This document shows positions 32,797 through 40,696 of a stretch of DNA of 64,000 nt, piece after piece; the first letter of the stretch is position 1, and the number at the start of each line of letters is the position of its first letter. The stretch is from Agromyces lapidis (GTDB lineage: Bacteria > Actinomycetota > Actinomycetes > Actinomycetales > Microbacteriaceae), in assembly GCF_009749405.1 (NCBI RefSeq), contig NZ_WBIQ01000002.1, positions 310,001-374,000 on the forward strand. The letters are read 5' to 3'. Made by a program: the position numbers and the translations under genes. Under the pieces are notes generated by a model that worked only from the letters and a program-made list of their open reading frames with translations, did not search any database and had not been told where the DNA came from.

Positions 32797-32915
32797 TGGA
32801 ACTCGAGCAGACGTACTACCTCGATGACGATGGCGACGCGGTGTGCATCTTCCATGACGAACTGATCGACTGGCGGTATGGGTGCCGTATCTGGCCTAAG
32901 GGGTTCGACGAATGA
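32796..32915 (+). CDS. Very small phage protein
   Basis: 39 residues (MELEQTYYLDDDGDAV start), acidic. Overlapping TGATG and ATGA junctions support translation. Confidence 0.45.
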   Translation: MELEQTYYLDDDGDAVCIFHDELIDWRYGCRIWPKGFDE

Positions 32916-33187
32916 GGTTGGAGATTGAGCTCCCGGATCGTGTGTGGGGGCATCTGGTGTCGAAGGCCGATGCGCAGGGGATCACGTCACGCGAACTAGT
33001 GACGGCAGCGCTCGAGGGTCTAGTGCCTGCCGTGTCTGGTCGTGACGCGTTGTCGCAGTTGTGGTCTCAGGGCATGTCGGATGCGGAGATTGGTGCCGCG
33101 TTGGGTTGGACGAATTCGGCGGTCGCGGCCATGCGTCGTCGTAAACATCTTCCCGCGAACAAGCGGGTTTGGAAGGAAGGCAAGTAA
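32912..33187 (+). CDS. Helix-turn-helix phage protein
   Basis: 91 residues. An N-terminal ribbon-helix-like part (MRLEIELPDRVWGHLVSKA) and a C-terminal helix-turn-helix (LWSQGMSDAEIGAALGWTNSAVAAMRRR). Likely a DNA-binding regulator of the early-to-late transition. Confidence 0.6.
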   Translation: MRLEIELPDRVWGHLVSKADAQGITSRELVTAALEGLVPAVSGRDALSQLWSQGMSDAEIGAALGWTNSAVAAMRRRKHLPANKRVWKEGK

Positions 33188-33543
33188 TGGCAATCGTGCA
33201 GCTCAGGGATGTAACGGTGTCGCGTGTGAATCGCACGGGCAACGGGTTGAAGGTGTTGGAGGAGAACGAGTCGGGCGGGAAGACGTACAAGACGTACTAC
33301 AGCGTGTGGTTCAAGGAGCCGCATGGTCTGTCCGAGGGCGACAAGGTTTCGCTGTCTGGTTTTCTGGGGGCGAAGATTGGTGACCCGTGGACTGACCGGG
33401 AGGGGAATGAGCGCACGTCGGTTGAGTTGTCAGTGAACAGTCCGCGACTGTCGGGCGAGACTGCAGCACCCGATACTGCTCCTGCTGCGTCGTGGGAGAC
33501 TTCCCCTGCGAGCGGCGAGTACGATTCCACCGTCCCGTTCTGA
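33187..33543 (+). CDS. Single-stranded DNA-binding-like protein
   Basis: 118 residues with an OB-fold pattern (TYKTYYSVWFKEPHGL, GDKVSLSGFLGAKIG) and a low-complexity tail ending STVPF, similar to the acidic DDxPF tip of SSB that recruits partners. Supports phage replication and recombination. Confidence 0.65.
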   Translation: MAIVQLRDVTVSRVNRTGNGLKVLEENESGGKTYKTYYSVWFKEPHGLSEGDKVSLSGFLGAKIGDPWTDREGNERTSVELSVNSPRLSGETAAPDTAPAASWETSPASGEYDSTVPF

Positions 33544-33553
33544 GAGGTGAATC

Positions 33554-33751
33554 GTGGCTGAGACGAACTACAGAGCAACTGTTGTACGTAGCGATGGCAA
33601 CAAAGAGGACTGGGGCTTCTTCGCATTCCGCGTGAATGATGCTGGTGTTGCCGCGTTCCGGTCGAACGAGTCAACGAGAGACGGCGACTTTGATCACTTC
33701 CTCGCACCCGGATCTTGGGTGGAGATCCGCGACATCTACCCGGAGGCTTAG
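33554..33751 (+). CDS. Small phage protein
   Basis: 65 residues, GTG start, beta-rich (YRATVVRSDGNKEDWGFFAF). Unknown. Confidence 0.5.
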   Translation: MAETNYRATVVRSDGNKEDWGFFAFRVNDAGVAAFRSNESTRDGDFDHFLAPGSWVEIRDIYPEA

Positions 33752-33754
33752 CGC

Positions 33755-33922
33755 ATGACTGAGGAAGCACGAGAAGCGGCGAGGCTGGACATCCAGGCTG
33801 CCGAAGCCGCAATCACTGAGGCGCGGGCGCGACTGACTGCCGCGATCAACGAGGGGGCTCGCGCGCACAACGTTCTGAACGATCTTAACTACGCGGAACA
33901 GCGCGCCCGCACTCGCGACTAA
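33755..33922 (+). CDS. Small coiled-coil phage protein
   Basis: 55 residues, continuous Ala/Glu/Arg-rich helix. Last gene before a terminator. Confidence 0.5.
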   Translation: MTEEAREAARLDIQAAEAAITEARARLTAAINEGARAHNVLNDLNYAEQRARTRD

Positions 33923-33945
33923 CTGAACACACATCCTTTTTCCGG

Positions 33946-33974
33946 GTCGCATCTCTTCGGGGGTGCGACTTTTT
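33946..33974 (+). terminator. Intrinsic terminator of the early operon
   Basis: Stem GTCGCA/TGCGAC (33946-33951, 33964-33969) followed by TTTTT. Confidence 0.75.
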
Positions 33975-34008
33975 CGTGTCCCTTAGTGCAGATTTTCGAG
34001 GCGGTTTG

Positions 34009-34143
34009 ATGAAGGTTTTGGAGCGGTTGCAAGTGTTCAAAGCACCGCCTCGATGGGTGGTGTTTCATCCGTCTGGTTTGTGTTTGTGGGCGGGCTGTTC
34101 GTGGGTGGATGCGATTGGGTTCGCAACAGGGAGGAAACAATGA
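34009..34143 (+). CDS. Small phage protein
   Basis: 44 residues, aromatic (KAPPRWVVFHPSGL), overlapping the next start by 4 bp. Resembles short phage proteins with a PPRWVxHPSG motif. Unknown. Confidence 0.45.
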   Translation: MKVLERLQVFKAPPRWVVFHPSGLCLWAGCSWVDAIGFATGRKQ

Positions 34144-34280
34144 GCGAGGACGTTGAGGCAGAGATTCGTTTGATCGTGTCTGACTGGCAGTTGGGCGCGT
34201 TCTCATCTCGCCACTTCGGTGCGCATCTGGCGATGTCGAAGCTCGTTGCACTTTTGGCCGAGGGGAAGGCGCATGAGTGA
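34140..34280 (+). CDS. Small helical phage protein
   Basis: 46 residues (MSEDVEAEIRLIVSDWQL start). Preceded by GGGAGG. Unknown. Confidence 0.5.
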   Translation: MSEDVEAEIRLIVSDWQLGAFSSRHFGAHLAMSKLVALLAEGKAHE

Positions 34281-34512
34281 ATGGCCGGAAACGCTGGTCG
34301 AGAAGGTGGCAATCGCGATCTTCCAGTGGGACATCGAGGAGCATGACGAACCAAAGCCGATCTGGACTGGGCTGAACGACGTGCAGCGTGACGTGTGGCG
34401 CTCCGGTGCGACTGCCGCCCTCGACGCCCTCGGGCTGCGAGAAGAGACGCGGGACAGCTGGAATCCGCGAGATATCGAACGCCGTTTCGTGACTCCTTGG
34501 GAGGACGTATGA
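34273..34512 (+). CDS. Small phage protein
   Basis: 79 residues, helical, with KVAIAIFQWDIEEHDEP and DVQRDVWRSGATAALDALG, a layout common among uncharacterised actinophage proteins. 8-bp overlap with the previous gene. Confidence 0.55.
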   Translation: MSEWPETLVEKVAIAIFQWDIEEHDEPKPIWTGLNDVQRDVWRSGATAALDALGLREETRDSWNPRDIERRFVTPWEDV

Positions 34513-35126
34513 CGACCGAACTGGCCGAGGCAGTCGAAGCCCTCACGAAACCGTCTCGTACGAAAGTGATCCGCGACGACGGGTCAACGATTGTGGTTGA
34601 GCATGAACCGTTGTTGGTGCAACTCGAGACTGCTGTCACGTCTGCGATTGGGAATGGTGGCGGTGGTGGTACAGCAACAGGGTCGGTGATCAATGATGCG
34701 GCTTTGTATCAACTGTTGTTGATCAAAACGCAGATTGGTGACTGGTGTCGGTTGGCGGGTGTTCGACCTGACCGGCAGAACACGACCGTGACACTTGAAC
34801 GGTGGTTCGCGGCGCAGGTCAACGAGTCAACGTTTCACACGCGAACCCTCGAAACGTGGGCTGACACCATCACCGAACTCCTCGACCCGCCCAAGACCGT
34901 CCCACTCGCCGGCCCCTGCCCCGTCTGCAAACAAACCAACTGGGTCGGGTTGGACGGGTCACTACGCGCGTCACCTGTAGCCGTCCTGTACGACCAGGCA
35001 ACCTTGCATGCGTCGTTGCGGGCTGTGTGCCGTGTTGTTGAGTGTTCGGCTGAATGGTCGGGTGCAGATGCCGTACAAGAACTCATCGAAGAAATGATCG
35101 AGGACGACCCCGAGGGGGAACAATGA
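34509..35126 (+). CDS. Phage zinc-ribbon protein, unknown function
   Basis: 205 residues. Helical N-terminal half (ELAEAVEALTKPS, LYQLLLIKTQIGDWCRLAG), then a zinc ribbon CPVCKQTNW ... RVVECSAEW. May act in DNA metabolism; conserved-looking but not assigned. Confidence 0.55.
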   Translation: MTTELAEAVEALTKPSRTKVIRDDGSTIVVEHEPLLVQLETAVTSAIGNGGGGGTATGSVINDAALYQLLLIKTQIGDWCRLAGVRPDRQNTTVTLERWFAAQVNESTFHTRTLETWADTITELLDPPKTVPLAGPCPVCKQTNWVGLDGSLRASPVAVLYDQATLHASLRAVCRVVECSAEWSGADAVQELIEEMIEDDPEGEQ

Positions 35127-35467
35127 GCGACGAGAACACGATCACTACCACCGAGGCACTCGAAGATGTCGCGATCGGCCAATGGGTGCAGGATGCCGAG
35201 GGCGAGGCGTGGTGCCTCGTGAATACTCACGTCATGCACCCGCAGATCATGTGGATGCGTGCGAAGGGGCGCTCGTTTCAAGCCGTCGACCAGATCGCGC
35301 TGCCGGTGCACCTCGCCGACTTCGAGGGCGGCTGCGAGCACCGTTGGGGCACCAACGAATGCGGGCACTGCCGGCGCTGCGGTCAGGTCTCCGCACCCGA
35401 GGACGACCACAGCGCGAAGGTGTGGGGCACGATCGGCATCCGCATCGAGGGCGGACATGCGCTGTGA
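35123..35467 (+). CDS. Phage protein with Cys cluster
   Basis: 114 residues, beta-rich with CEHRWGTNECGHCRRCG, a likely zinc site. Unknown. Confidence 0.5.
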   Translation: MSDENTITTTEALEDVAIGQWVQDAEGEAWCLVNTHVMHPQIMWMRAKGRSFQAVDQIALPVHLADFEGGCEHRWGTNECGHCRRCGQVSAPEDDHSAKVWGTIGIRIEGGHAL

Positions 35468-35570
35468 CGAGTGTGGCAAGTTCCGCAAGGAGGCAGACGT
35501 GAAGATCGTCTACACGGGCGGCCCGACGCCCGAGCCCGACCACTACGCCTGCGCAAACGGATGCGTCTGA
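35457..35570 (+). CDS. Small zinc-ribbon phage protein
   Basis: 37 residues with MRCDECGKFR and YACANGC, a Cys4 site. Last gene of this run. Confidence 0.5.
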   Translation: MRCDECGKFRKEADVKIVYTGGPTPEPDHYACANGCV

Positions 35571-35891
35571 CACGCGACTACCACATGTTGCGGTGTAACA
35601 CAAAATCTGGCACAATAGAAGCAAGCCGATGTCGCGCGCCTAGAAGCCGCAAACACCGGCTTTTTCTATGTCTTCCCTCGGCACACGCGGTTACCTTCGC
35701 TATAGCCAGCCAACACGGCTGAGCTGATGAACACAGCGCGCTTTGTGGCCTTGAGGGATCATCGTCCTCGCCATCCTCACAAGGGTTGGTGGGAGACCGG
35801 CGCGGGAATCCACCCCGCTTGTTGCGTACGGCGCGCCGCCAATAGCCGCGTGGGGGCAGTCTTCTCGGATGGTTGACGAGCCCCCACCTTT
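35571..35891 (+). promoter_or_regulatory. 321-bp non-coding region with a promoter and a short terminated transcript
   Basis: Promoter TTGCGG (35588-35593), 17 bp, CACAAT (35611-35616). About 20 nt after the expected start a hairpin AAGCCG-CAAACAC-CGGCTT followed by TTTTTCT (about 35644-35666) would end an RNA of some 45 nt. The remaining ~220 bp before the tRNA hold no clear gene. Confidence 0.45.
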
Positions 35892-35975
35892 GCCTGTCTG
35901 GCGGAATTGGCAGACGCGCTCGACTCAAAATCGAGTTCCCTCACGGGAGTCCGAGTTCAATTCTCGGGACAGGTA
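35892..35975 (+). tRNA. tRNA-Leu(CAA)
   Basis: 84 nt with all arms: acceptor GCCTGTC/GACAGGT, anticodon loop CTCAAAA (CAA), long variable arm CCCTCACGGG as in class II tRNAs, T-arm CCGAG-TTCAATT-CTCGG. CCA is not encoded. It reads TTG, the leucine codon favoured by the phage late genes. Confidence 0.93.
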
Positions 35976-36128
35976 CGCGGTTGGCGTCCACACACGTGGG
36001 TTGCGCTTACCTGCTGTCAACTTCATAAGTGCTGGGCCGGCAGACGCCAATCCGGTCACCCCAATACATTAGAAACTCCCGCGCTGCGTCAACAGCCGGG
36101 AGCATGACCAACTCGGCAAGGAGTTGAT

Positions 36129-36662
36129 GTGAGCAATTCTACATGCACCGTAACGGACTGCGGGTCGGGCGCGAGGGCGCGCGGACTCTGCAACATGCAC
36201 TACAAGCGCATCCGGAAGACCGGGCATGCCGACTCAATCAACGACCTGAGCATCGAGGAACGATTCTGGTCGAAGACCGAGCGAGACGGCGATTGCATCG
36301 TCTGGAGCGCGGGCAGGTCCGACACCGGTTATGGCACGGTCAAGCTCGATGGCAGGACTCAGCTTGTTCACCGCGTCGCGTACGAGTGGTCTGGTCGCAC
36401 GATCCCAGAGGGCCTTGTGCTTGACCACCTGTGCCGAAATCGTGCATGCGTCAACGTCGAGCATCTTGAACCTGTAACCCAGGCGGAGAACGTAGCCCGC
36501 GGGGTGTCACCCCTTGCCCGGTACATCACCGACGTGCCCCAGGATCTCTGCTCCAAGGGCCACAAACTCACGTCGGAGAACGTGTACGTCCATCGCCGGC
36601 CCGGTCGGCAACGTCCGACCCTCGCGTGCAAGACGTGCAGGCGGATTCGTGCCGCCGCGTAG
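36129..36662 (+). CDS. HNH homing-type endonuclease
   Basis: 177 residues; GTG start after GGAG. N-terminal Cys knuckles (CTVTDCGSGARARGLCNMHY), then the HNH core LVHRVAYEWSG...LVLDHLCRNRACVNVEHLEPVT and a C-terminal zinc site (CSKGHKL, CKTC). It lies just after the tRNA-Leu and may be a mobile free-standing gene. Confidence 0.85.
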   Translation: MSNSTCTVTDCGSGARARGLCNMHYKRIRKTGHADSINDLSIEERFWSKTERDGDCIVWSAGRSDTGYGTVKLDGRTQLVHRVAYEWSGRTIPEGLVLDHLCRNRACVNVEHLEPVTQAENVARGVSPLARYITDVPQDLCSKGHKLTSENVYVHRRPGRQRPTLACKTCRRIRAAA

Positions 36663-36725
36663 TCACAACTGAAAACAAAACTCCATAGATGGTTCCGCTG
36701 TATAGCGCCCGGAAGGGGTGTTGTT

Positions 36726-38045
36726 GTGTCTCATTCCCCGTTGTTCAATGACCCCCTGTTCGTGGCTGACCTGTTGGACTCTCGCATCTCGAGTTCCAAG
36801 GTTCAGGCGAAGTGGGGTTTGGCTAAGTCCGCTGTGAACAAGTACCGCCGTCGCGTTCGTGATGGTGAGCAGCTTCCCAGCGCCGGCACCTCGGCACACA
36901 AGGTTGCCTCGGCGATCCTGGCTGATGATGTCCAGCTCGACTCCGAAGATCGCATCCTTTCCGCCGTCCGCATGTCTTCTACTGCGTGGGGTCGTGATGA
37001 CTGGCGTGAGTTCATCCGTGCGAAGGGTCAAGACCCTGACACGGTGACGTTCACGTACGGTGTCACGTCGAATCCTGGTGGCGGTTACTGGAACAAGCTT
37101 CTGAATGTTCGCCCGCTCGCACAGAGCATGGCTGAACTGTTCACGGATGCTGATGTTGAGGCGGCGCAAAAGCGTGTCCGACTGTGGAAGCTTCCGACCC
37201 GTACCCCTGGTACTGGTTTGGGTGCCCCTGTCGCTGCGGTGTTGAACCTTGCTGACATGCAGCTCGGTAAGTCTGAGGGTGGCGGGGTCGAAGCGACCGA
37301 GCAGCGCCTGTACGACGGTCTCGAGAACTTTCAGCGATGGGTTGCCCGTCAACGCAAGGGTGGCCGCAACATTGATGAGGTTGTCATCGTCAACAACGGT
37401 GACCCCGGTGAGGGCATCGCGGGCAACTATGCTTCGCAGACTCACACTGTGGAGAAGAACCTTCGCGGCCAGATGAACCTTGTTTTGGATGTGTGGCAGG
37501 CGTACGCACGCAACTTGTACCCCCAGTTCGATAAGGGCCAGTTCGTGTCGGTGTTGTGTAACCACATGGAGTTTGGTCGTCAGGGTGGTGCGAAGAACTC
37601 GATCACGGGGGATTCGGATAACGGGTCAGCGTTCCTCGCTGAAACTCTGCGTCGTGTCTTGTCTGGCCGGTCTGAGTTTGATCATGTTGAGTTCACGATC
37701 CCGCATGACGAGATGAACGTGTACACGACGGTTGCTGGTATCCCGATGGGGTTCAATCACGGTCATAAGATCCCTGGCTCGGATGCTGCGGGGTTTGAGA
37801 AGTGGTTGAACGGTCAGGTGCGTGGTGACCGGCAGGCGTATGAGGCGCGCATTTGGGTGACGGCTCATAAGCACAATTTCCAGCAGTGGGAGATGGGTTC
37901 TACCCATGTGTTCCAGTGTCCGTCGTGTGATGGCGGGTCGAAGTGGTTGCGTGATGCGACTGGCCGGTTCTCACGTTCGGGGATTTTGGCGTTCCTTGTT
38001 GGGGAGCATGAGCCGTTGTCGTGGTCGGATCCGGCGTTCCTGTAA
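36726..38045 (+). CDS. Metallophosphoesterase with N-terminal helix-turn-helix (Mre11/SbcD-like)
   Basis: A 439-residue GTG-start protein. The N-terminus has a helix-turn-helix (SSKVQAKWGLAKSAVNKYRRR). From about residue 170 come the phosphoesterase motifs in order: LADMQLGKS, VNNGDPGEG, VLCNHMEF and GFNHGHKI, the equivalents of D-x-H, GDxxD, GNH and GHxH. Two motifs are altered (Gln for His in the first, Cys for Gly in the third), so activity needs care. It leads the transcript upstream of packaging genes. Confidence 0.72.
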   Translation: MSHSPLFNDPLFVADLLDSRISSSKVQAKWGLAKSAVNKYRRRVRDGEQLPSAGTSAHKVASAILADDVQLDSEDRILSAVRMSSTAWGRDDWREFIRAKGQDPDTVTFTYGVTSNPGGGYWNKLLNVRPLAQSMAELFTDADVEAAQKRVRLWKLPTRTPGTGLGAPVAAVLNLADMQLGKSEGGGVEATEQRLYDGLENFQRWVARQRKGGRNIDEVVIVNNGDPGEGIAGNYASQTHTVEKNLRGQMNLVLDVWQAYARNLYPQFDKGQFVSVLCNHMEFGRQGGAKNSITGDSDNGSAFLAETLRRVLSGRSEFDHVEFTIPHDEMNVYTTVAGIPMGFNHGHKIPGSDAAGFEKWLNGQVRGDRQAYEARIWVTAHKHNFQQWEMGSTHVFQCPSCDGGSKWLRDATGRFSRSGILAFLVGEHEPLSWSDPAFL

Positions 38046-38182
38046 TGGCGACCGTGCACGCCGTTAGCCCACGTAGTGGCGGCATTGATCGTCGTTGCGG
38101 TCTTCTGCCGCACTTGTTTCTGCCGTTCCTCGTCCTCTGGGGGTTGCTGATGTGTGTTTGGCGTGGTCGTGGTAACCGGTGA
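38045..38182 (+). CDS. Small membrane protein
   Basis: 45 residues with one hydrophobic helix (PHLFLPFLVLWGLLMCVW) and a basic end. TAATG junction with the gene before. Confidence 0.45.
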   Translation: MATVHAVSPRSGGIDRRCGLLPHLFLPFLVLWGLLMCVWRGRGNR

Positions 38183-38363
38183 GCCGCGCCGGATTCTGAA
38201 AGCTGGCGACAGGTGCGATACCCGAAATTGTGGTGCTGCGGCGTATCACCGGGTCTTGTTCTCGAAGGGGTTGCTGGATTTCTGCCATCACCACTACGAC
38301 GAGGCGCCGGACAGCTTGTTGGCGAAGGCCGTGTACGAGATAGATGAGTCGTGGGCGATCTAG
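38154..38363 (+). CDS. DUF7455-like zinc-ribbon protein
   Basis: Up to 69 residues. KAGDRCDTRNCGAAAYHRVLFSKGLLDFCHHH is the Cys/His pattern of the small zinc-ribbon proteins seen across actinophages and Actinobacteria. The GTG at 38154 is uncertain; GTG codons at 38163 and 38169 are alternatives. Confidence 0.6.
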   Translation: MFGVVVVTGEPRRILKAGDRCDTRNCGAAAYHRVLFSKGLLDFCHHHYDEAPDSLLAKAVYEIDESWAI

Positions 38364-38479
38364 TGAAGGGTCTCGCAAAACTATTGCAAAACCCCTTCTC
38401 GGTGACTCGCCGTCATATCGTGTTCCTTTTTGGGGATCGGCTAAAGCACCAAAAAGCACCTAACCGTGAGGAGACGGTC

Positions 38480-38692
38480 GTGACACGCGCAGAGCGTCTA
38501 GTCGAAAGCATCCGAGCGATGCCCATTGAGGCGGTTCGCGAACGTATCTCATCAGCGCAGGCTATGACTACCGAAGAGCTTGTTGAGCGTCAGCGTCTTG
38601 AGCGTCGTGAGTGGGCGCAGGCAGCAGCAGATTCGCTTGCTGGTGATTGGCAGTTGCCGCCGTCTGATGAGTCAAAGGTCGGCGAAGACTGA
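38480..38692 (+). CDS. Small helical phage protein
   Basis: 70 residues; the GTG at 38480 is chosen because GAGGAG lies 6 nt upstream. Charged helices (VTRAERLVESIRAMPIEAVR). Unknown. The 116 bp before it hold no clear gene. Confidence 0.5.
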   Translation: MTRAERLVESIRAMPIEAVRERISSAQAMTTEELVERQRLERREWAQAAADSLAGDWQLPPSDESKVGED

Positions 38693-38952
38693 TGAGCACC
38701 CGTGCCGTCCAGGTGAAGGATCTCGCACCCTACATCAGTCGTCACGTCTCATTCACCTTCTGTGACGGTTGGGAATACTGGCCCATGTCGGGGATTCTCC
38801 TCGGGATTGATAAACCAGAAGGCTTCCACCTCACATACCTCACGTACTGTGACTGCGGGGATGATCCGTGCGAGCTCATAGCCGATGAACACGGTGCGGT
38901 CGCGATGTCTGACGATGATCTCGTCCGCGTAAACGTGGGTGGCCGTTCGTGA
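38692..38952 (+). CDS. Small phage protein
   Basis: 86 residues, beta-rich (HVSFTFCDGWEYWPMSGILLG) with CDCGDDPC. Perhaps an SH3-like fold. Overlaps neighbours by 1 bp on each side. Confidence 0.5.
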   Translation: MSTRAVQVKDLAPYISRHVSFTFCDGWEYWPMSGILLGIDKPEGFHLTYLTYCDCGDDPCELIADEHGAVAMSDDDLVRVNVGGRS

Positions 38953-39107
38953 TGGTCGTCACTCGTGATGGGTTCCCGCATGGTGTGTTGTGTGGCACGT
39001 GTCGCACCCCGATCCCGGACGGCCACCCTTACAGCCTGGCTCCGGAAGCGATGACACGTGACGGTATCCCCATCGAAACCATCAACTGTGTGACCTGCCA
39101 CCCGTAG
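38952..39107 (+). CDS. Small zinc-ribbon phage protein
   Basis: 51 residues with VLCGTCRTP and NCVTCHP, a Cys4 zinc ribbon. Unknown. Confidence 0.5.
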   Translation: MVVTRDGFPHGVLCGTCRTPIPDGHPYSLAPEAMTRDGIPIETINCVTCHP

Positions 39108-39119
39108 GGAGGTGCATGA

Positions 39120-39398
39120 ATGTCCGACGTTCTCGAACAGGTTGACTTCATCCTCCTCGAAGACGAGTTGCACGCCACCACCTGCGAATCCGTGTACGAA
39201 CAAGAAAACGGTTGGCCCGAACACGAAGCCCACTGGTATGCGGGTGCACCGTGTGGCGACATTATTGCCGTGTGCGACAAGAGGCGTGCGAAAGCTCGTC
39301 GTGATGGTGGTTGGTGGTGCACGGTGAAAACGGGTTCCGGGTGTTCCGGGTATCACGACTATGCGGTGCTCGAGTTCCGGAGGATCACGCAGCACTAG
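39120..39398 (+). CDS. Small phage protein with conserved-looking Cys
   Basis: 92 residues; beta-rich with HWYAGAPCGDIIAVCDKR and WWCTVKTGSGCSG. Not recognised. Confidence 0.5.
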   Translation: MSDVLEQVDFILLEDELHATTCESVYEQENGWPEHEAHWYAGAPCGDIIAVCDKRRAKARRDGGWWCTVKTGSGCSGYHDYAVLEFRRITQH

Positions 39399-39419
39399 GT
39401 AACTCAACAGGGGGCGCTG

Positions 39420-39917
39420 ATGCTCACAGGTCAGGTTGGTATCTGTCGGAGTGAGCACTGGTTCTCCCGCATCGTGCAAATCGTGACCGGCTCCTACTGG
39501 GGGCATGTTGTTGTGGCGGTATCGAACGACCGTTGTGTCAGTGCAGAACCTGGTGGTGTGCGTTACCGGCCCATCAGTTACTACGCCGACAACGAAGAAA
39601 TCGTGTGGTCTCGTTTCGAGCTGACGCCCGCACAACGGAAAACGATCCAACGGTGGGCTGTCAACCACGTCCGCACAAAATACAACTGGGCCGACTACTA
39701 CGCCATCGGGTTCGCAATGATCACCAAATCCGCGACACCCGCACGGTTGCGACGGTGGCTCAGCTCCACCGACTCGTTGCAATGCGCACAACTCGCCGAC
39801 CAAGCACTACAAGCAGCCGGCATCCACCTCTTCAAAGACGACCGAGTCCCAGGTGCCGTGTACCCGGGATCATTCGGGAAACACTTCCACGCGATGGGGT
39901 GGGCACACAAACCGTGA
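39420..39917 (+). CDS. Permuted NlpC/P60-like (YiiX-type) cysteine hydrolase
   Basis: 165 residues. GSYWGHVVVAVSNDRCVSAEPGGV carries the catalytic His early and SLQCAQLADQAL the catalytic Cys late, the circularly permuted order of YaeF/YiiX amidases. Phage copies may aid tail-associated cell-wall entry or lipid/peptide cleavage. Confidence 0.68.
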   Translation: MLTGQVGICRSEHWFSRIVQIVTGSYWGHVVVAVSNDRCVSAEPGGVRYRPISYYADNEEIVWSRFELTPAQRKTIQRWAVNHVRTKYNWADYYAIGFAMITKSATPARLRRWLSSTDSLQCAQLADQALQAAGIHLFKDDRVPGAVYPGSFGKHFHAMGWAHKP

Positions 39918-40009
39918 TGTCAGACAAGGCGTACACCGCGCTGGTTGTACGACGGGTCGTACACGCATACGAACACCTCGAAGAGTGGGCAGGAATCAAC
40001 AATGACTGA
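39917..40009 (+). CDS. Very small phage protein
   Basis: 30 residues (MSDKAYTALVVRRVVHAYEH start), helical. Overlapping codons at both ends are the main support. Confidence 0.4.
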   Translation: MSDKAYTALVVRRVVHAYEHLEEWAGINND

Positions 40010-40211
40010 TCGCGACCTCATCATCGAGGAACTACGCAAATGCGGCATCGCCGAGGAAGACATCGAAGCAATGGCAACAGTCACAGCCGAACTGGTCGCA
40101 GCGCTCGAGTCACCCGAACTCGCATGGACACCTGACGTTCACGACACAAGTACTGACACGGCCACCATCACGGACGCCGCCGACAACCTCAACCACAAAC
40201 TGGAGGGCTGA
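40002..40211 (+). CDS. Small helical acidic phage protein
   Basis: 69 residues (LIIEELRKCGIAEEDIEAMA). Unknown; 1-bp overlap with the next gene. Confidence 0.5.
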   Translation: MTDRDLIIEELRKCGIAEEDIEAMATVTAELVAALESPELAWTPDVHDTSTDTATITDAADNLNHKLEG

Positions 40212-40435
40212 TGCTCACGCTCACTGAGCACGTGAAGGTTCTTGACACGCAGGCTCGCACGATCGTCAGCATCGTGAATCGCAAGGGTGAACTGGCCATC
40301 GATGATGTCCTCGCTCGGGTGGCGAACGTCTATCGCACAACCCCCAGCCAAGTGAAGTACGCCCTCAGCTACGGGAACGCAAAGGACATGTACGTCATCG
40401 ACTACGGGTCCGCGACCGTGAAGCCGAATGTCTGA
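40211..40435 (+). CDS. Winged-helix-like small protein
   Basis: 74 residues; ARTIVSIVNRKGELAIDDVLARVANVYRTTPSQVKYALSYG reads as a winged helix. Possible regulator of late genes. Confidence 0.5.
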   Translation: MLTLTEHVKVLDTQARTIVSIVNRKGELAIDDVLARVANVYRTTPSQVKYALSYGNAKDMYVIDYGSATVKPNV

Positions 40436-40568
40436 GTTTCGGTGTGAGTTCTGCGACTCCGACTGCAACAGCGCATCCGAACTCTTGGCATGCGAGATCC
40501 GGTGCGAAGAAGAACGACGACAACACCGCTCATGGACTGCACGATACAACCCGCACCGCAAAGACTGA
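40428..40568 (+). CDS. Small Cys-rich phage protein
   Basis: 46 residues with FRCEFCDSDC and LLACEIRC followed by a basic tail. Start overlaps the previous stop by 8 bp. Possible zinc-binding protein. Confidence 0.5.
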   Translation: MSEFRCEFCDSDCNSASELLACEIRCEEERRQHRSWTARYNPHRKD

Positions 40569-40580
40569 GAGACTAAACAA

Positions 40581-40691
40581 GGGTCGTAAGTCCGGGCCTA
40601 CAGGGGCGCTAACCACACCTCTCGGATTAGCCCGGTTGATAAGGGATGCTATGCCCCTGAAAGGGGGAGCGGTTCGAATCCGCAACGACCA
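40581..40691 (+). ncRNA. tRNA-like RNA with T-arm and acceptor stem
   Basis: GGTCGT (40582-40587) pairs with ACGACC (40685-40690). GCGG-TTCGAAT-CCGC (40669-40683) is a textbook T-arm, TAGC/GCTA (40628-40631, 40648-40651) a possible D-stem and CCC-CTGAAAG-GGG (40654-40666) a possible anticodon arm. A 40-nt insertion lies between acceptor and D-arm and there is no variable loop. Alternative pairings CCGGGC/GCCCGG and AGGGGC/GCCCCT would form a pseudoknot. It is not a normal tRNA or a full tmRNA. Confidence 0.5.
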
Positions 40692-40696
40692 CTAAC

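Noticed and set aside
40581..40691. Complete tmRNA
   Set aside because: Only ~110 nt; no room for a tag reading frame or the usual pseudoknots. Kept as tRNA-like RNA only.
40444..40695. 83-codon plus frame through the tRNA-like region
   Set aside because: Out of frame with the coupled 46-residue gene and crosses the acceptor and T-arm sequence; no ribosome site.
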